Of a DNA stretch of 64,000 nt, positions 49,671 through 60,825 are shown in pieces (position 1 is the stretch's first letter; each line of letters opens with the position of its first letter). The notes beneath the pieces were generated by a model. The model worked only from the letters and a program-made list of their open reading frames with translations, was not told where the DNA came from and did not search any database. Position numbers and translations under genes: made by a program. This stretch comes from Amphibalanus amphitrite (lineage: Eukaryota; Arthropoda; Thecostraca; Balanomorpha; Balanidae), in the NCBI RefSeq assembly GCF_019059575.1, contig NW_024881707.1, positions 62,001-126,000 of the forward strand. The letters are read 5' to 3'.

Positions 49671-49770
49671 GGTTGGGTTAGGTTGGGCTGGGTTGGGTTG
49701 GATGGACGACTGGACGGGACAACTGGACTGGACTGGACTGGACTGGACTGGACGGCTGGGCTGGACGGCT
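49671..49770 (+). repeat. GGTTGGGTTAGG and (GGACT)n simple repeats
   Basis: A short GGGTTGGGTTAGGTTGGG stretch followed by about six GGACT pentamers. The TTAGG-like part is too short and irregular to be an interstitial telomere array. Confidence 0.75.
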
Positions 49771-51862
49771 GAGGCTCAAACGCTGATCGAACTGGATACG
49801 GAATCGGTCCGTCAGCCAGACTGAGTAACAGAGCGAAGGGGTGGCTTTGAGACTTGTTCGATGCTTTGTCGGATATGGACTTGGTTCATCTTGGATCGGC
49901 TGTGGGTTTGACTGAGTTGAACGGGCAGTGGCTGGATTGTACAATGAGCTGGACGCTGGAAAATGCCCGTGATGGACAATGGCTCGATGGGAACATCACT
50001 GAAAAGGGAAGATCGCGAATACTGGAGACGGTATAGCATGGAATTAGTAGGACGTTCGATGTGGATGAAGTGATGAGGCAAACTATTAAACACGAGCGCG
50101 TGCACAAGATGCGGAATACCTATGTAAGACACTCTGTCGGTTATAACCCCTCCAGTAAATCTACCGACTATGACCATTTGAACCGAATATCAAACAGACG
50201 GCAGTGCTGTGCCTCCTAGCCCACTGCGCCTCTGCCGTCGGCGCCATCGTCGCCACCGTCGTCTGGCTGGGTCGATGTGGTCGCGTGTCGACGTCGACAC
50301 CGGTGCCGCACGTGCCGCTGGAGCCTTGGCCCGCTTACTTAGCCCAACAAGCGGCGGCAAATCCCAGATGTGGGCCGGTCATTAGTGCCAATGTTGGACG
50401 GACGGCCCGCTCCAGTGTCCAGGGATGGTCCGAGTTGGAGCCGCCCAGTGTCGGGGCTCTGTGTGATTATCGCGGTCTTGGATTGGTGAGGAGTGGACAC
50501 CAATTAGTTGATTGTGGATTTGTAGAGTTAGTGCGATACTCCTTTGTCTATCGTACACAAAGGAGTATTCGGACATTCCTCATATCATACCGAGTTGTTC
50601 AGCTTGTCTTCCTAATTCCAACCAACTTCCAAACAAATCAAAGTAAGTCAAGAGGACAGAAGACCAAATTAGCTTTCCTCAGCATGCTAGCGGTCCCATG
50701 CCATCGCGATTACAGACATCCATTTTCCACCGAAATACATCAAAGCTATCGCACCACTGGGGATTTATAAGAATGTCTTCCACCTGGATATCGTTGCGTG
50801 ACGAATCCGCCGCGCCGGGACACGCTGCGCTGGTTCGGGGCCGGCGTCAGTGGTATCGGGGGGGGGGGGGGGGGGGCGGGGGGGGCAGAGAAGTGGGACA
50901 CACTTAGGGTTTGATCAAATTGGGAATCGTTCCAGCAGTTTCGATAAAAAGAGTTAGATGCCTTGAGCGAGCAGCACATGGACTACATTTCTCTTTCTAT
51001 GTAGTGTAGGGGAGACCCGGGAGTTATGGGCCGGTTTTGTGAAAAGGCAATTTTCTTCCAGTGGGCAGTGGCTATAGACCCGGGTTTTCACTTGTGCACG
51101 TGAAATTGCCTTTCGCCTGCAAAGTGTGCCTACTGCCTGATATTAGGCATCTGGGACCAACTATTTTGTCTCGAGATAACTTTCAATAAATAATGTGCTT
51201 TTTCGATCCATCAAAATACACCGGGAGGTATGGGCCATGGCCCGGGAGGTATGGGCCGTTGCCATGTTTCATATTCTTTTCTCGACAATGAGAACAATAC
51301 TCGTAGCTGGTATCTACCTTGATCTCTCTTAGAGCCCAGGAACCGCATAAGCGGCCAACAGCTTACTTCACGGAGGTCACTTGGGCACATATGTATTTTG
51401 GTTAACTCAATCATGCACCATGAAATAAAATTAACAGTATTTTTCTGTTCGAATGAAATTTGAAGTGAAATTTTCAACCTTGCACGACAAAAATAAAACG
51501 TATTGAAGATGTGACTCAATCAAAGCATCTTTTTATTGAAATAGGCTCAACGGGGGTGAGTGGCCCGAACCTCCCGGTTAGGACGCCAGAATTTGCGTAG
51601 CATCTCAGCTCATAATCTTGCAAGAAAGCTTGAAATTGTCTATCCAGTCTTAATTTGCATGCTTCAAACTTAATGTTACCATTGGTCTGACATCATAAGA
51701 CGAGCCTGGTTCAAATTTATCACGACTTTTCTGTCTGTGCAGTATTTTACTCGAAGATGGCAAACATGCTTTATCACCGCTCATTGCCAAAGAAGACTGA
51801 GGAAGATTTTGAAAATCACGTGGGTTGTATAACGGAATGGCTGCTACCAGTTTACGCGGTCA

Positions 51863-53826
51863 GAGGCCTGTTTCACTAACAAATAATGTTTGTAATTACA
51901 AAGAAAAAACTTGAGTTTAAAAGAAATAATTACCAACATTTGAAATTTGGATTTCACGAAACCTCCGAACATTAATTTTGAGTTTACAATTTCCCAACTT
52001 TTTTACAAGAAAAAAGTTTGTAAGAAACATCGGAATCGCAAACTTTCTGTTTCACGAAGACCAAAAACTTGAAAGAAAACGTTGTACTTACAAACCCGAA
52101 ATTCCAGTGGCCCTGACGTTTGAAATTTTGTTACTTTTTGTGCAATAATGCACAGCAATCAATTATTTGAAACAAATATGATATGCTGAGTCATTATATG
52201 CTCTTTTTTACTTAACCCGCGCGGGGCTGGGGGGGGTAAATTTTACCCCCCCCCCTCGCGAATTTTTGCAATATCTCAAAAACGGCGGCGCGCAGCGCCG
52301 CCAAACTTTCAGTACCTTTTCTTACATCAATTTGACACGTTCCCTGAAAATTTGAGCGAGATCCGTCGGAAAATTTTTGAGAAATTGACGTTTTAGTGAC
52401 GTCATGTTCGCCATTTTCGCCTCAAAAACGGCAAAAGTTCAAACGCCGCTAACATCTTCATTTTTAAAGGAATCAAGACGTAACAAAAAAGGATATACGT
52501 AATTCTACTTTGTCTATCAAATGATTATCTCGGTTTTTTGAAAATTTTTGGATTTTGGCCCAAATTTTTCCATAAAACTGACTTTTTTGGGAAAATAGCT
52601 ATAAAATCCAAAATTTTAAGTGTATCGAAAAAACCGGAATATATGTCAGAGAAGTGGTCTATGTGTACCAACATACCAAGTTTTAGAAGAATCGGTTCAA
52701 AAATGTGGGAGTTATTCAAAATTGTATGACGTCACGACACACACAAATTTTGAAAAAATGACTTTTTTGGAAGTTCTAGACCTCGTACGGAAACAAAAAT
52801 AGCACCATTCGACTCGCCGTGAAAAACTGCATCAGATAGACACCTTTTTAGGCCTTAGCAACCAACTTCAAAATTTGACCTCACTTGACCTGACCTTGAC
52901 CTGACCTCGACCTGAAATTCATCCAGAGGTGGTCCATATCACTTATTGAGTGTGCCTATTGAATTCTATGAGTAAAATGACCCATAAAACATGTGTCGCA
53001 CATGCCCTTTTCCATATTTTGTTTTTGGTGACCTGACCTGACCTGACCTGACTTTGACCTTGACCTCTGAATGATATTGTATGCAACGAATATTGTCTTG
53101 GTAGCCTAAGAACACGTTTTGGGCGATCAGTCTCAGTCCATGACTCCATTCTTCGGCAACTACGGTGCAAGGCCGATACTGTAGGAACTTGCAATTTGTA
53201 CCCTTGACCTGACCTTGACCTTGACCTCAAACTTAAAATTAAGTACATGTTTTTAGTTGTTCGCGATGAGATCTTTCGATTGGCGTTTGAATTTTCCAAA
53301 TCGGACCATTAGTTCGGGAGATAACAGGGGGGGGGGTAAAATTTACCCCCCCCCAGCCCCGCGCGTTCGGCTGGAGACCCCAGCCCCGCGCGGGTTAACA
53401 CAATTCCTATGAACCAGCTACGAGCAATATTTAAGTATCGTCATGTTTTGTCATTCGCGCGCCATAGTTGCATTCAACAGTCTTCTGCTGTCAAATGTTT
53501 TGCGTGTTATTTTCTTTCAATAAAAGGATATTGTGAGCTATCATTTATATCATTTTGCAACAGCATAATTATTTTTAATTTAATTATGCAATTTTTGATA
53601 TGAATAATAGACAAAATTTGATACAAAGAAACAAGATATGTAACATTTTATAGTTCTTGATTAAAAACAATTTTACTGTTTACAAGTTTATTTGCAAACT
53701 CTTTTTATCGGAGGTGCCGCTGCTGTTGAAGTTTAGTGAAATCCGAATTTACATAGTTTGCAAAAATACTTATGAATTGTAAAGTTCAAAAACTTGCAAT
53801 TGCAAGTTTTTAGTGAAACAGGCCTC
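51863..53826. mobile_element. middle element of the nest, Harbinger-like ends
   Basis: Inverted termini GAGGCCTGTTTCACTAA and GGCCTGTTTCACTAA, with a possible 3-bp TCA target duplication (51860-51862, 53825-53827). GGCCTGTTTCA-type termini and 3-bp duplications are typical of PIF/Harbinger MITEs. Exact ends are uncertain by one to three bases. It is interrupted by the TTAA element. Confidence 0.65.
52216..53394 (-). mobile_element. piggyBac-type TTAA element, copy B
   Basis: An 1179-bp element, reverse orientation relative to copy A, flanked by TTAA (52212-52215 and 53395-53398). TIR CCCGCGCGGGGCTGGGG. Both ends carry the same hairpin, a G-run, TAAATTTTA, a C-run (52229-52256 and 53328-53354). 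The right end repeats the terminal motif after a short spacer. TGACCT runs lie at 52878-52915, 53030-53065 and 53200-53230, and CREs at 52397-52404 and 52727-52734. No ORF. Confidence 0.87.
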
Positions 53827-53910
53827 AAATGTGTAAAAATACGCATAACTTCTTCAAAACTGCGATGGCCCATACCTCCAGGGGGCCCCATACCTCCCGG
53901 GTCTCCCCTA

Positions 53911-56687
53911 CTTCAAAAGGCATACCAGACGCAGTCGCTGTCCGATCAAGGTATTCGCGATTGAGAAATGACAAGGCGCATTCGAGAGGATATAAGAAAT
54001 AAGATGATTGAACATTCTGAAACAGAATGTACGCCGGTAGTGAGTGTATAGTACTTCTCCACAATTATTATAGCGAATAAAATGCATCAAATTCGATCAT
54101 GTCAAACATGATAAAAACATTTTTTTATGTGGTTTTATGTAAAAACATTTCTAGCTTTTGAAAATCAAAAACATGTTAATTTATTCAAACTTGATGATGG
54201 CGTAATGCCGAAAGCTTGTTTTACTGTTTTAGATATTTATTTTGCCTAAAATAAAAACACTTTGACATGCGTGAGATCATTTCAAGCCTCGTTGTATTAA
54301 TGATAAAAACATATTGGAAATATCGTCATGGAAACGAGATGGTTCATATCCTGTCCAATTTCTGGTCAGGCCCAGTGAATTAGGGCGGGCTGCGATCAGA
54401 TACGTGGTCGTTGGGGCTCCGTAATGACGCATGCAGGCATGTAAATTACAAAACAGGCCACGGTTTAAAGGCAATTATCGAGGCTTGGCCATGGCATCCA
54501 GCCATATATGTCCACCATCATCGGAACGCTAATTGCACTATTGATTGATCCATTCTGAACCTACCTAAGCTTAAAACGGCCGACTTTGTCTTGAACCGTT
54601 TTGTCTTGACTATTATTTCGGTAATATGAAGCCAGCTCATATGACATTAAAACTGCTTTGATATCTCTCCCGACCTTATAACAGCGGGGACATGCATTAA
54701 ACAATACCTGGCTCAGCAGTCTCATTTGCACCAGTTTCCTCTTATCGAGCGGTCCTTGCACCACATTTCTGTATTTATAATTAAAGAGTTGTGAGTTGCG
54801 ATGGTGATGTGATAGAAACTTAATCAATACCAACACACATGCAGCCCAACTTTATGCATAAGGTCTGCCAAACCGTTTGACCGTTCGTTTGACTCAAACG
54901 AAGCGACTATCTAGAACTGCGACGGACGCCCATCGCTGGTTCATGGATGGCTCACATTGAAAGCGCGTGGGCGGGACCGATTACCAAAGCTGCACGTGCA
55001 CACCAGTGCACAGTGCACATCATGTGGGTGGCGGCTGAGTCCCTGCCCCTCTCCCTGCCTTTGAGACACGTGCACGCCGCCCACACAGACGCCTCCGTCA
55101 CCATGCAGCACTGACGCTGGTGTGGTCTGGTGATCACCGCCCAGGGGAGCCCCCCCCCCCCCGACCGATATGTGTGTGACTAAATCGCTCACAGCGTCTG
55201 AACGCACCGAGACAGGCCCGGGAGTCCTGAGAGATACGGCAGCCGTCAACCGGGGACCGCGAGTCAGTAGTGACTGAAGGGGCGGCCGCGGCGGTGAGTC
55301 ATGGGGGTGAGTCATTCAAAAGACTGCGGCGCGACCATGCCGAGCAACGCAGCAGTGAGAACGGCGGCAGACCGGAAAACATGGCGGCGTGAGTTCGTGA
55401 GAGATCATAGGTGGTTCACGGTTGGGCTGATTGAGATCATATGACGTTATCATTTTACTAAATGTGGGTTTCGCTCTTTTTACCCCAGTAAAAAGGGGAA
55501 TGCATACACATCGCAATGGCAATACGCAATCCCACTATCACAGAGCTTCGTAACTCATATTCGAAACTTCGACCCGTTTCGCCCCGACAAATCCAGAACC
55601 AAACGTCCATGCCTCCAGCGAGGCCCTGCCTCCCACGAGCCACTCCACCACGTCTGTCTAATTTCGGCCGATTGATATCTGCACGTGTGCCACATCGGGT
55701 CAGGTCGCGCCCGGTGACCTGTACGCCGATTCGGACTGACATTTGACTTATTAGATCGGCCGGCGCGGGTCGGATTAGTTCCGGTCCAGACGCGTGCGCG
55801 GCCGGCGGAACCACTCTTGGATGGCACAGGCCGTGTGACGTCACGTCCGTCAACCGCTCACGCCATCAGGATCAGAGCCGCACCGGCTCCGGCAGCCGCC
55901 CACTCGGCTAATGAACGGATCCACTGAATTACCATGGCTGCCAGTCTAATTACATTTGGACCATTGTCGCTTGCCGAGTGCAAATAGTTGGGACTTACCT
56001 CCGCTGAAAATGTTTTAAAGAAAAAAAAAAACGAATACAATGAAGTAAATGGGTTTTAACGTAGAGCTAAGCCTTTGCAAAAAGCAGACTTCAGAAACAT
56101 TGCCTTGAAAAATATACAATAGCAAGGACAGACTCTTATGAATTAAATACAGACCACCCGGCACGATATGTTATCCATCAAGACCAATACTCTTTTTACT
56201 AAAGTGACATCGAGAGTCAACGGTTACCATTGACGACGATAACTGAAAAGCACATCTACACTATTTTTCATTTTGCGTATTCATTGCCAGATTTTACACA
56301 GTAGACGGACTCGAAGCCGCTATCAGTCAGCGACGCTTGCCGGTTCAAATGCTGCTAGTTGAGCGCCCCGTGTTGTTGACTGGGTCTGCTCCCCAGTGCT
56401 GACACAACATAAATTACGAGAAGGTCGGATTCAGACAGAAGAGCTGCACGATAAGAAATGACCTGGGTCGAGCTTCTCGTACCGACTCAGCTGTATTTAA
56501 AACGTTAGACAGTAGCTGGCTACAAAAAAAAGAAAGCCGTAATTCTTCTACCGAAGCACAACGGTACAATGCTGCTATCCGACTATTATGCGTTTACATT
56601 AGACTGAATAAGGCGGATGATAACGAATCTCCTGGCGCAAAGACGTTGACTAGAGTAGATTTCAGAGGTGAGTCAGATAAAGGAATA
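53911..56687. other. no gene recognised
   Basis: Contains a hammerhead-core-like motif at 54190-54216, a C-run at 55149-55162 and GC-rich DNA at 54950-55340 and 55560-55900, but no supported exon or complete repeat element. Confidence 0.45.
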
Positions 56688-56778
56688 ATTAACAATGAAC
56701 TATGTATGTTCTACAAATTAGAAATTTGTATTTGAAATACAAATTCTTCTGTAAATTAGAACATAGTTCATTGTTAAT
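56688..56778. repeat. imperfect 90-bp hairpin
   Basis: The outer arms ATTAACAATGAACTATGT are perfectly inverted, then mismatched AT-rich inner arms enclose ATTTGTATTTGAAATACAAAT. It could be a small MITE remnant or a cruciform. Confidence 0.75.
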
Positions 56779-56867
56779 AATGACTGTTTTTACTAAGAAA
56801 ACACACACATTCTCACAGACGAATAAAACCCGGTATTTGGGAGCGGTAATGTGACTTAACAGTAACT

Positions 56868-57107
56868 GATTATCAGGAGTATGAAAAATAACCTCTTGCT
56901 CATATCTGAAGGAATTAAAAAATTAAAGACCAATATATATTCGGGCGTGGCCCTTCCTCAGTGATACAGTGTTACAATGGAACAACAACAACTTCCATTG
57001 TAACACTGTATCACTGAGGAAGGGCCACGCCCGAATATATATTGGTCTTTAATTTTTTAATTCCTTCAGATATGAGCAAGAGGTTATTTTTCATACTCCT
57101 GATAATC
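56868..57107. repeat. perfect palindrome, 115-bp arms, 10-bp loop
   Basis: Arms 56868-56982 and 56993-57107 are exact reverse complements with no mismatch seen, around the loop CAACAACAAC. The arm carries a CTGAGGA...GGGCcacGCCCGAA motif and an AT-rich tract. The identity implies a very recent inverted duplication or strong gene conversion. The arm may derive from the end of a retroelement. Confidence 0.93.
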
Positions 57108-58316
57108 TTATCAACAATGCTCAACTCAACGTTTCAATACCTGAAATAACAGTAACTGTTTATATTTGTTTGTATGCACATTTGATTGAAATATTTCGGG
57201 GTGATGCGTTACACGATGCCTCTCCACCATGTCAAAACCAATAGTGCCAGCCTCCAGTGCCTACATACAACTTAACATTAATGACTATCTAGAGCTACCA
57301 GAATTATTTTAGTGTGCACATGCAAGAGCCTCTCCTGCATGGAACCACGACTGCAGGAGACACTGAAACAGGCCCTGCAAGGAACAGGCGTCCGTCGTAT
57401 AAACCGCCGAGTCGACAGGCCTCCAAGGCCAGATGCCGGTCCGTGGGCGGCGAAGAAGGCTCGAGTCATGACTCTGACGGCTGTAAGTGGCGAGTCGTGT
57501 CCTTGGCTCGTGGGCGTATCGAGTCAACGATCGAGTCATGTTATTCATGACTCGGATCGCGTGACATACCAGACTCGGTTTGCGACTACGTGCTGGATTC
57601 TTGGAGAAACCAATGGAAGAATGGAGGCAGATGATATCGGAGGTTCATCGGACAGATTCAAATTCGCTAAAATTCAATCAGTGGATAATTTAATGTCCAT
57701 ACTAACGACCTTGCATTAGCCAGACACTAGGCATTAGGCAGAGCCACATATAACTACCCTGCCAATCGGACGTTTTGCTGCATGTGAGATCTGGAACTTC
57801 AGTACACCATTTTTAAGTTCCTAGAAAAATAATACGCTAAACATCGATAACATGGTGAAATGGCAGACCGGTAGCCACCTTGGCCATTTGCGGAACATTC
57901 TGGTCCGGCCGTCAACGATACCTACATCCTGATCGGTAAATCATTTTTTGGCGGTATCAGGTATGATCCATTACAGCTGTCAGCCTATCACAAAACTCTG
58001 TGATTGACAGCCGAAGACGACTGTCACTGACAGCTCCTCACGGTACAACAACGATATGCGAGCTCAGCATGCCTGTCGCTCCTATACTAAGTTCGAACAA
58101 TACCAGCTAATTTACGGAATCTGATCCATCTTGTTAAAACAGGGCTTGCTCTTCTCAGCAGAGTCAACGCTTAGCTTGATGCGGTAATAAGATTAACGGG
58201 TGAGTCACAAAGCCAAGTCAGAAACATCTTCATGTTGTCTAGCGCAAAGTGAGATAATGTAAGCAAAAGATACAGAACGATTCAAAAGTCGACACTAGTT
58301 GATTCGGTTGCAATTC
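57108..58316. other. no gene recognised
   Basis: An ORF at 57312-57719 is open over 135 codons but lacks recognisable domains and overlaps ORFs on the other strand. Nothing else is supported. Confidence 0.45.
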
Positions 58317-58320
58317 TTAA

Positions 58321-59220
58321 CCCTATTAGTGGCAGGGGGGGGGGGGTTGTTTTCATCCACCCCTCAGGTTTTTCGGGAATATCTCCGAAACCGCTGAAGC
58401 TACGATGCTGAAATTTTCTGACTTTTCCTAAAACTAAATTGGGCACATTCCCTCAAAAATTTAAAGTTCATAACTTTACCAGGGGCGGCTCCAGAGCACT
58501 GGGAATTGGGGGGTCCTATTCGTGAAGCGAGTCATTTGGGCGAAGATCACGATGCTGATGTATTATAACTGTATGCACCAGTTTTACGAACAGTGAATGA
58601 AAGGTATCATGTGATAACATATACAAAGTTATTGTGCATCCTCTTTTGACACGTTTTTGCTATAATAGGCGGATCCAGGCGTCCAAAAGGGGGGGGGGGG
58701 TTCATACTGAAATGTACAGTACCATTTGATGAGCGGTTTCGTAGTAGTTACATTGCCAGAAAGCGATCAAATGCACCATACCATGTATTTGTGAACACTT
58801 ACAAGCGATGTTTTCCCCTAAAATCATAGGCGCGTCCAGGTGCTGAATATTGGGGAATAATTAGTAATTACATCTGTATCCGCCTATGATTTTTGAAAAT
58901 GCATATTTTTAGGATCCATGTGAATTCCTGGTTCATTCTCTATCGATCGGCAAAAGTTGCGTTAAGATTGGTTCAGAAACCTGGCCGTGATAAACAGTCT
59001 AAAATGTATCTGCAATTTGCCCGTTTTTACCCCCCTCTACCCCCCTATTGACATTTTTTAATTTTTATTTTTTTAGAAATGTAGATCACGTTGAGCGAAA
59101 TCGAATGCCGTTTGAATTTTGAAAACCGGCCCGTTAGATCTCGAGATACCAGGGGAGGGGGGGTCGTAAACAGCCCCCCTGCCACTAATAGGGGTAGCCA
59201 GGAGCCTGCCACTAATAGGG
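58321..59220 (-). mobile_element. piggyBac-type TTAA element, copy E
   Basis: A complete 900-bp element flanked by TTAA (58317-58320 and 59221-59224). TIR CCCTATTAGTGGCAGG; the right end carries the terminal motif twice (CCTGCCACTAATAGGG) around a TAGCCAGGAG spacer. It is near-identical to copy D outside the centre. G-run/C-run hairpins lie inside both ends. No transposase. Confidence 0.88.
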
Positions 59221-59397
59221 TTAAGACAACTTTAATGAAAGATGCATTTAAGAGTCAATCGAAGGGCGATTTATGCAGCTCCGAGTAATCATACAAAAAC
59301 GCCAAAGCGCACCTAAATCACAGGCCAGTGTAGGAGGACTGGCCGATGCGAACTATCACGCATGTTTACGGATTGGGCTCGGCAGCTGGCGGGCGGA

Positions 59398-59657
59398 TCA
59401 CGTCATCCACTTCACGTCATCACCGACCAGCCCACAGGTGACGTCATGCCACAAACATCCGCCGCCGACCAGTGACGTCATCCTCTGCAGACAGCCATTC
59501 TGATTGGTTGCGACAGAGTGACTGACTGACTCATCGCCTGGCCGACGGCTACTGCGCCTCTTCTCTCGGGGAGGGTCCCCTGCATGACGTCATGCCGTGT
59601 TCTTTCTGTTTGTGATTGGTGGGTGCACTGCAGGATGAGGAGCGCCGGTCCGATTGG
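59398..59657. promoter_or_regulatory. CRE and CCAAT-box cluster
   Basis: Three full TGACGTCA sites (59439-59446, 59473-59480, 59585-59592), two TCACGTCA variants (59398-59405, 59412-59419), three ATTGG (inverted CCAAT) boxes (59503, 59615, 59653) and an AP-1-like TGACTCA near 59525, all in 260 bp of non-repetitive sequence. This is the composition of a CREB/ATF plus NF-Y responsive promoter or enhancer. On the minus strand it would read toward mbl, 16 kb away, so it could be a distal mbl promoter. No TSS evidence. Confidence 0.5.
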
Positions 59658-59719
59658 CTCGGATGACGACACGGTGTGCTGGGTGGTAAATAAGTGAATA
59701 GCTGTGTCCGAGATGTGAG

Positions 59720-60510
59720 ATCGGCCACTCTGAGGGGCGTCTCCTGAACACAGCTGATGGGGAGGTCACGACCGATGGAGCTGAATGGACGCCGCGCCAC
59801 ACCGGATTCCGGACTCATTGGTTAGCTGTGGTGACCAGCCGGAACTGAGTCATTCGTGTCAAATGGATCGGAAACTGTCAGAAGTTAGGTCCGCCAGCAG
59901 CGATAAAGCGCAGGTGGCTAAAGCGGGAAAAGTCAAGGAACTATTTTAAGCGCGCCTATATATTGCACGCCTCGATTATTCGCTGTCTAGGTAGCAGGCG
60001 ACGCCGACCCGTAATTGATGTCGCGAAAGCATTGTGCACATGCGAAATCACTCACACACACCATCGCAAGAACCTAAGGGTCACTCCTGCAAGAAATGTT
60101 AACATGGTTGTCTTAAATCATTCATTGCAATGCCTCAGGCCTCAGACACCATGCAATGAGTTCACTGATCAGGGAGGGGAGAAACCCTGCGAATCAAGTT
60201 CGGACTGAGCTGGACAAAACCAGTTGAACAGCGAACATCTGGTAAGATTTCAACAATGCTCGATAAGTAACGTTCTGTGTGAGGGCCGCCTATGATGTCA
60301 GATTATATCCAAGGCCGTAGGTAAGTAAGACGGAAGCCAGTTTAACAAGGGAATTGCATCAATCACTTAGGTAACCGTGATTGTTATCTGTGACGTATTA
60401 TCCACTGAGCAGCAATGGAAGTTGCATATCATCAATCATGTTCTAAAATTCATAGAAAAAGAAACAGCTAATAAATACGATGACATCGCCAATTTTCTTC
60501 GTAAAACATT
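59720..60510. other. no gene recognised
   Basis: No conserved ORF or repeat boundary between the CRE/CCAAT cluster and the hAT-type MITE. Confidence 0.45.
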
Positions 60511-60524
60511 GTAGGTAGAGGAGA

Positions 60525-60817
60525 CAGGGGCGGAGCTTCCTATTCAGTTGGTGGGGCGGCTGCCCCACCAACTTGCCGTTTTGCCCCACCAATAAGCGCT
60601 TTGCCCCACCAACTCAAGCTGACTTTTAGGATTTTGTTGCATAGCTAACCAATCTTTTTCGCATTGGGGAGCTTTGAAATGTCTGTCTGATGTCAAACAT
60701 TATCTCTGTAATGAAAAGAATCGAGTCAGTGTTGCACTTTATCTAGCTCAACAATTGGACACTGTAAGTTTGACTACTTTATGCCCCACCAACTTCCCTG
60801 GAAAAGCTCCACCCATG
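60525..60817. mobile_element. hAT-type MITE, 293 bp
   Basis: Termini CAGGGGCGGAGCTTCC and the inverse of CATGGGTGGAGCTTTTCC are flanked by the 8-bp duplication AGAGGAGA (60517-60524, 60818-60825). Internal GCCCCACCAA motifs repeat. The plus-strand ORF at 60674-60988 runs across the element end and is therefore not a gene. Confidence 0.87.
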
Positions 60818-60825
60818 AGAGGAGA

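Larger units (their letters stand above)
44040..51006. other. region upstream of mbl without recognised genes
   Basis: May be 5' intron or intergenic. It contains GC-rich blocks (45200-45990, 47230-47580, 48840-49170) with overlapping spurious ORFs, and short tandem repeats listed separately. A poly-G/poly-C pair occurs at 48841-48855 and 48993-49010, and a long G-run at 50858-50886. The 81-codon ORF at 49267-49512 has no recognisable features. Confidence 0.45.
51009..53908. mobile_element. outer TIR element of a three-level nest (TA target)
   Basis: Termini GGGGAGACCCGGGAG (left) and CTCCCGGGTCTCCCC (right) are inverted and flanked by TA (51007-51008, 53909-53910), as in Tc1/mariner-type insertions. 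Subterminal copies of the motif CCGGGAGGTATGGGCC occur at about 51221 and 51241 and, inverted, near 53868. No transposase is visible. Two younger elements sit inside it. Confidence 0.78.

Noticed and set aside
49671-49700. Interstitial telomere repeat (TTAGG)
   Set aside because: Only one or two TTAGG words in an irregular GGGTT tract.
56330-56370. Possible tRNA B box (GGTTCAAATGC)
   Set aside because: No cloverleaf or A box at the right distance.
57312-57719. 135-codon plus-strand ORF
   Set aside because: No recognisable domain, splice context or composition difference from its flanks, and other frames are open too.
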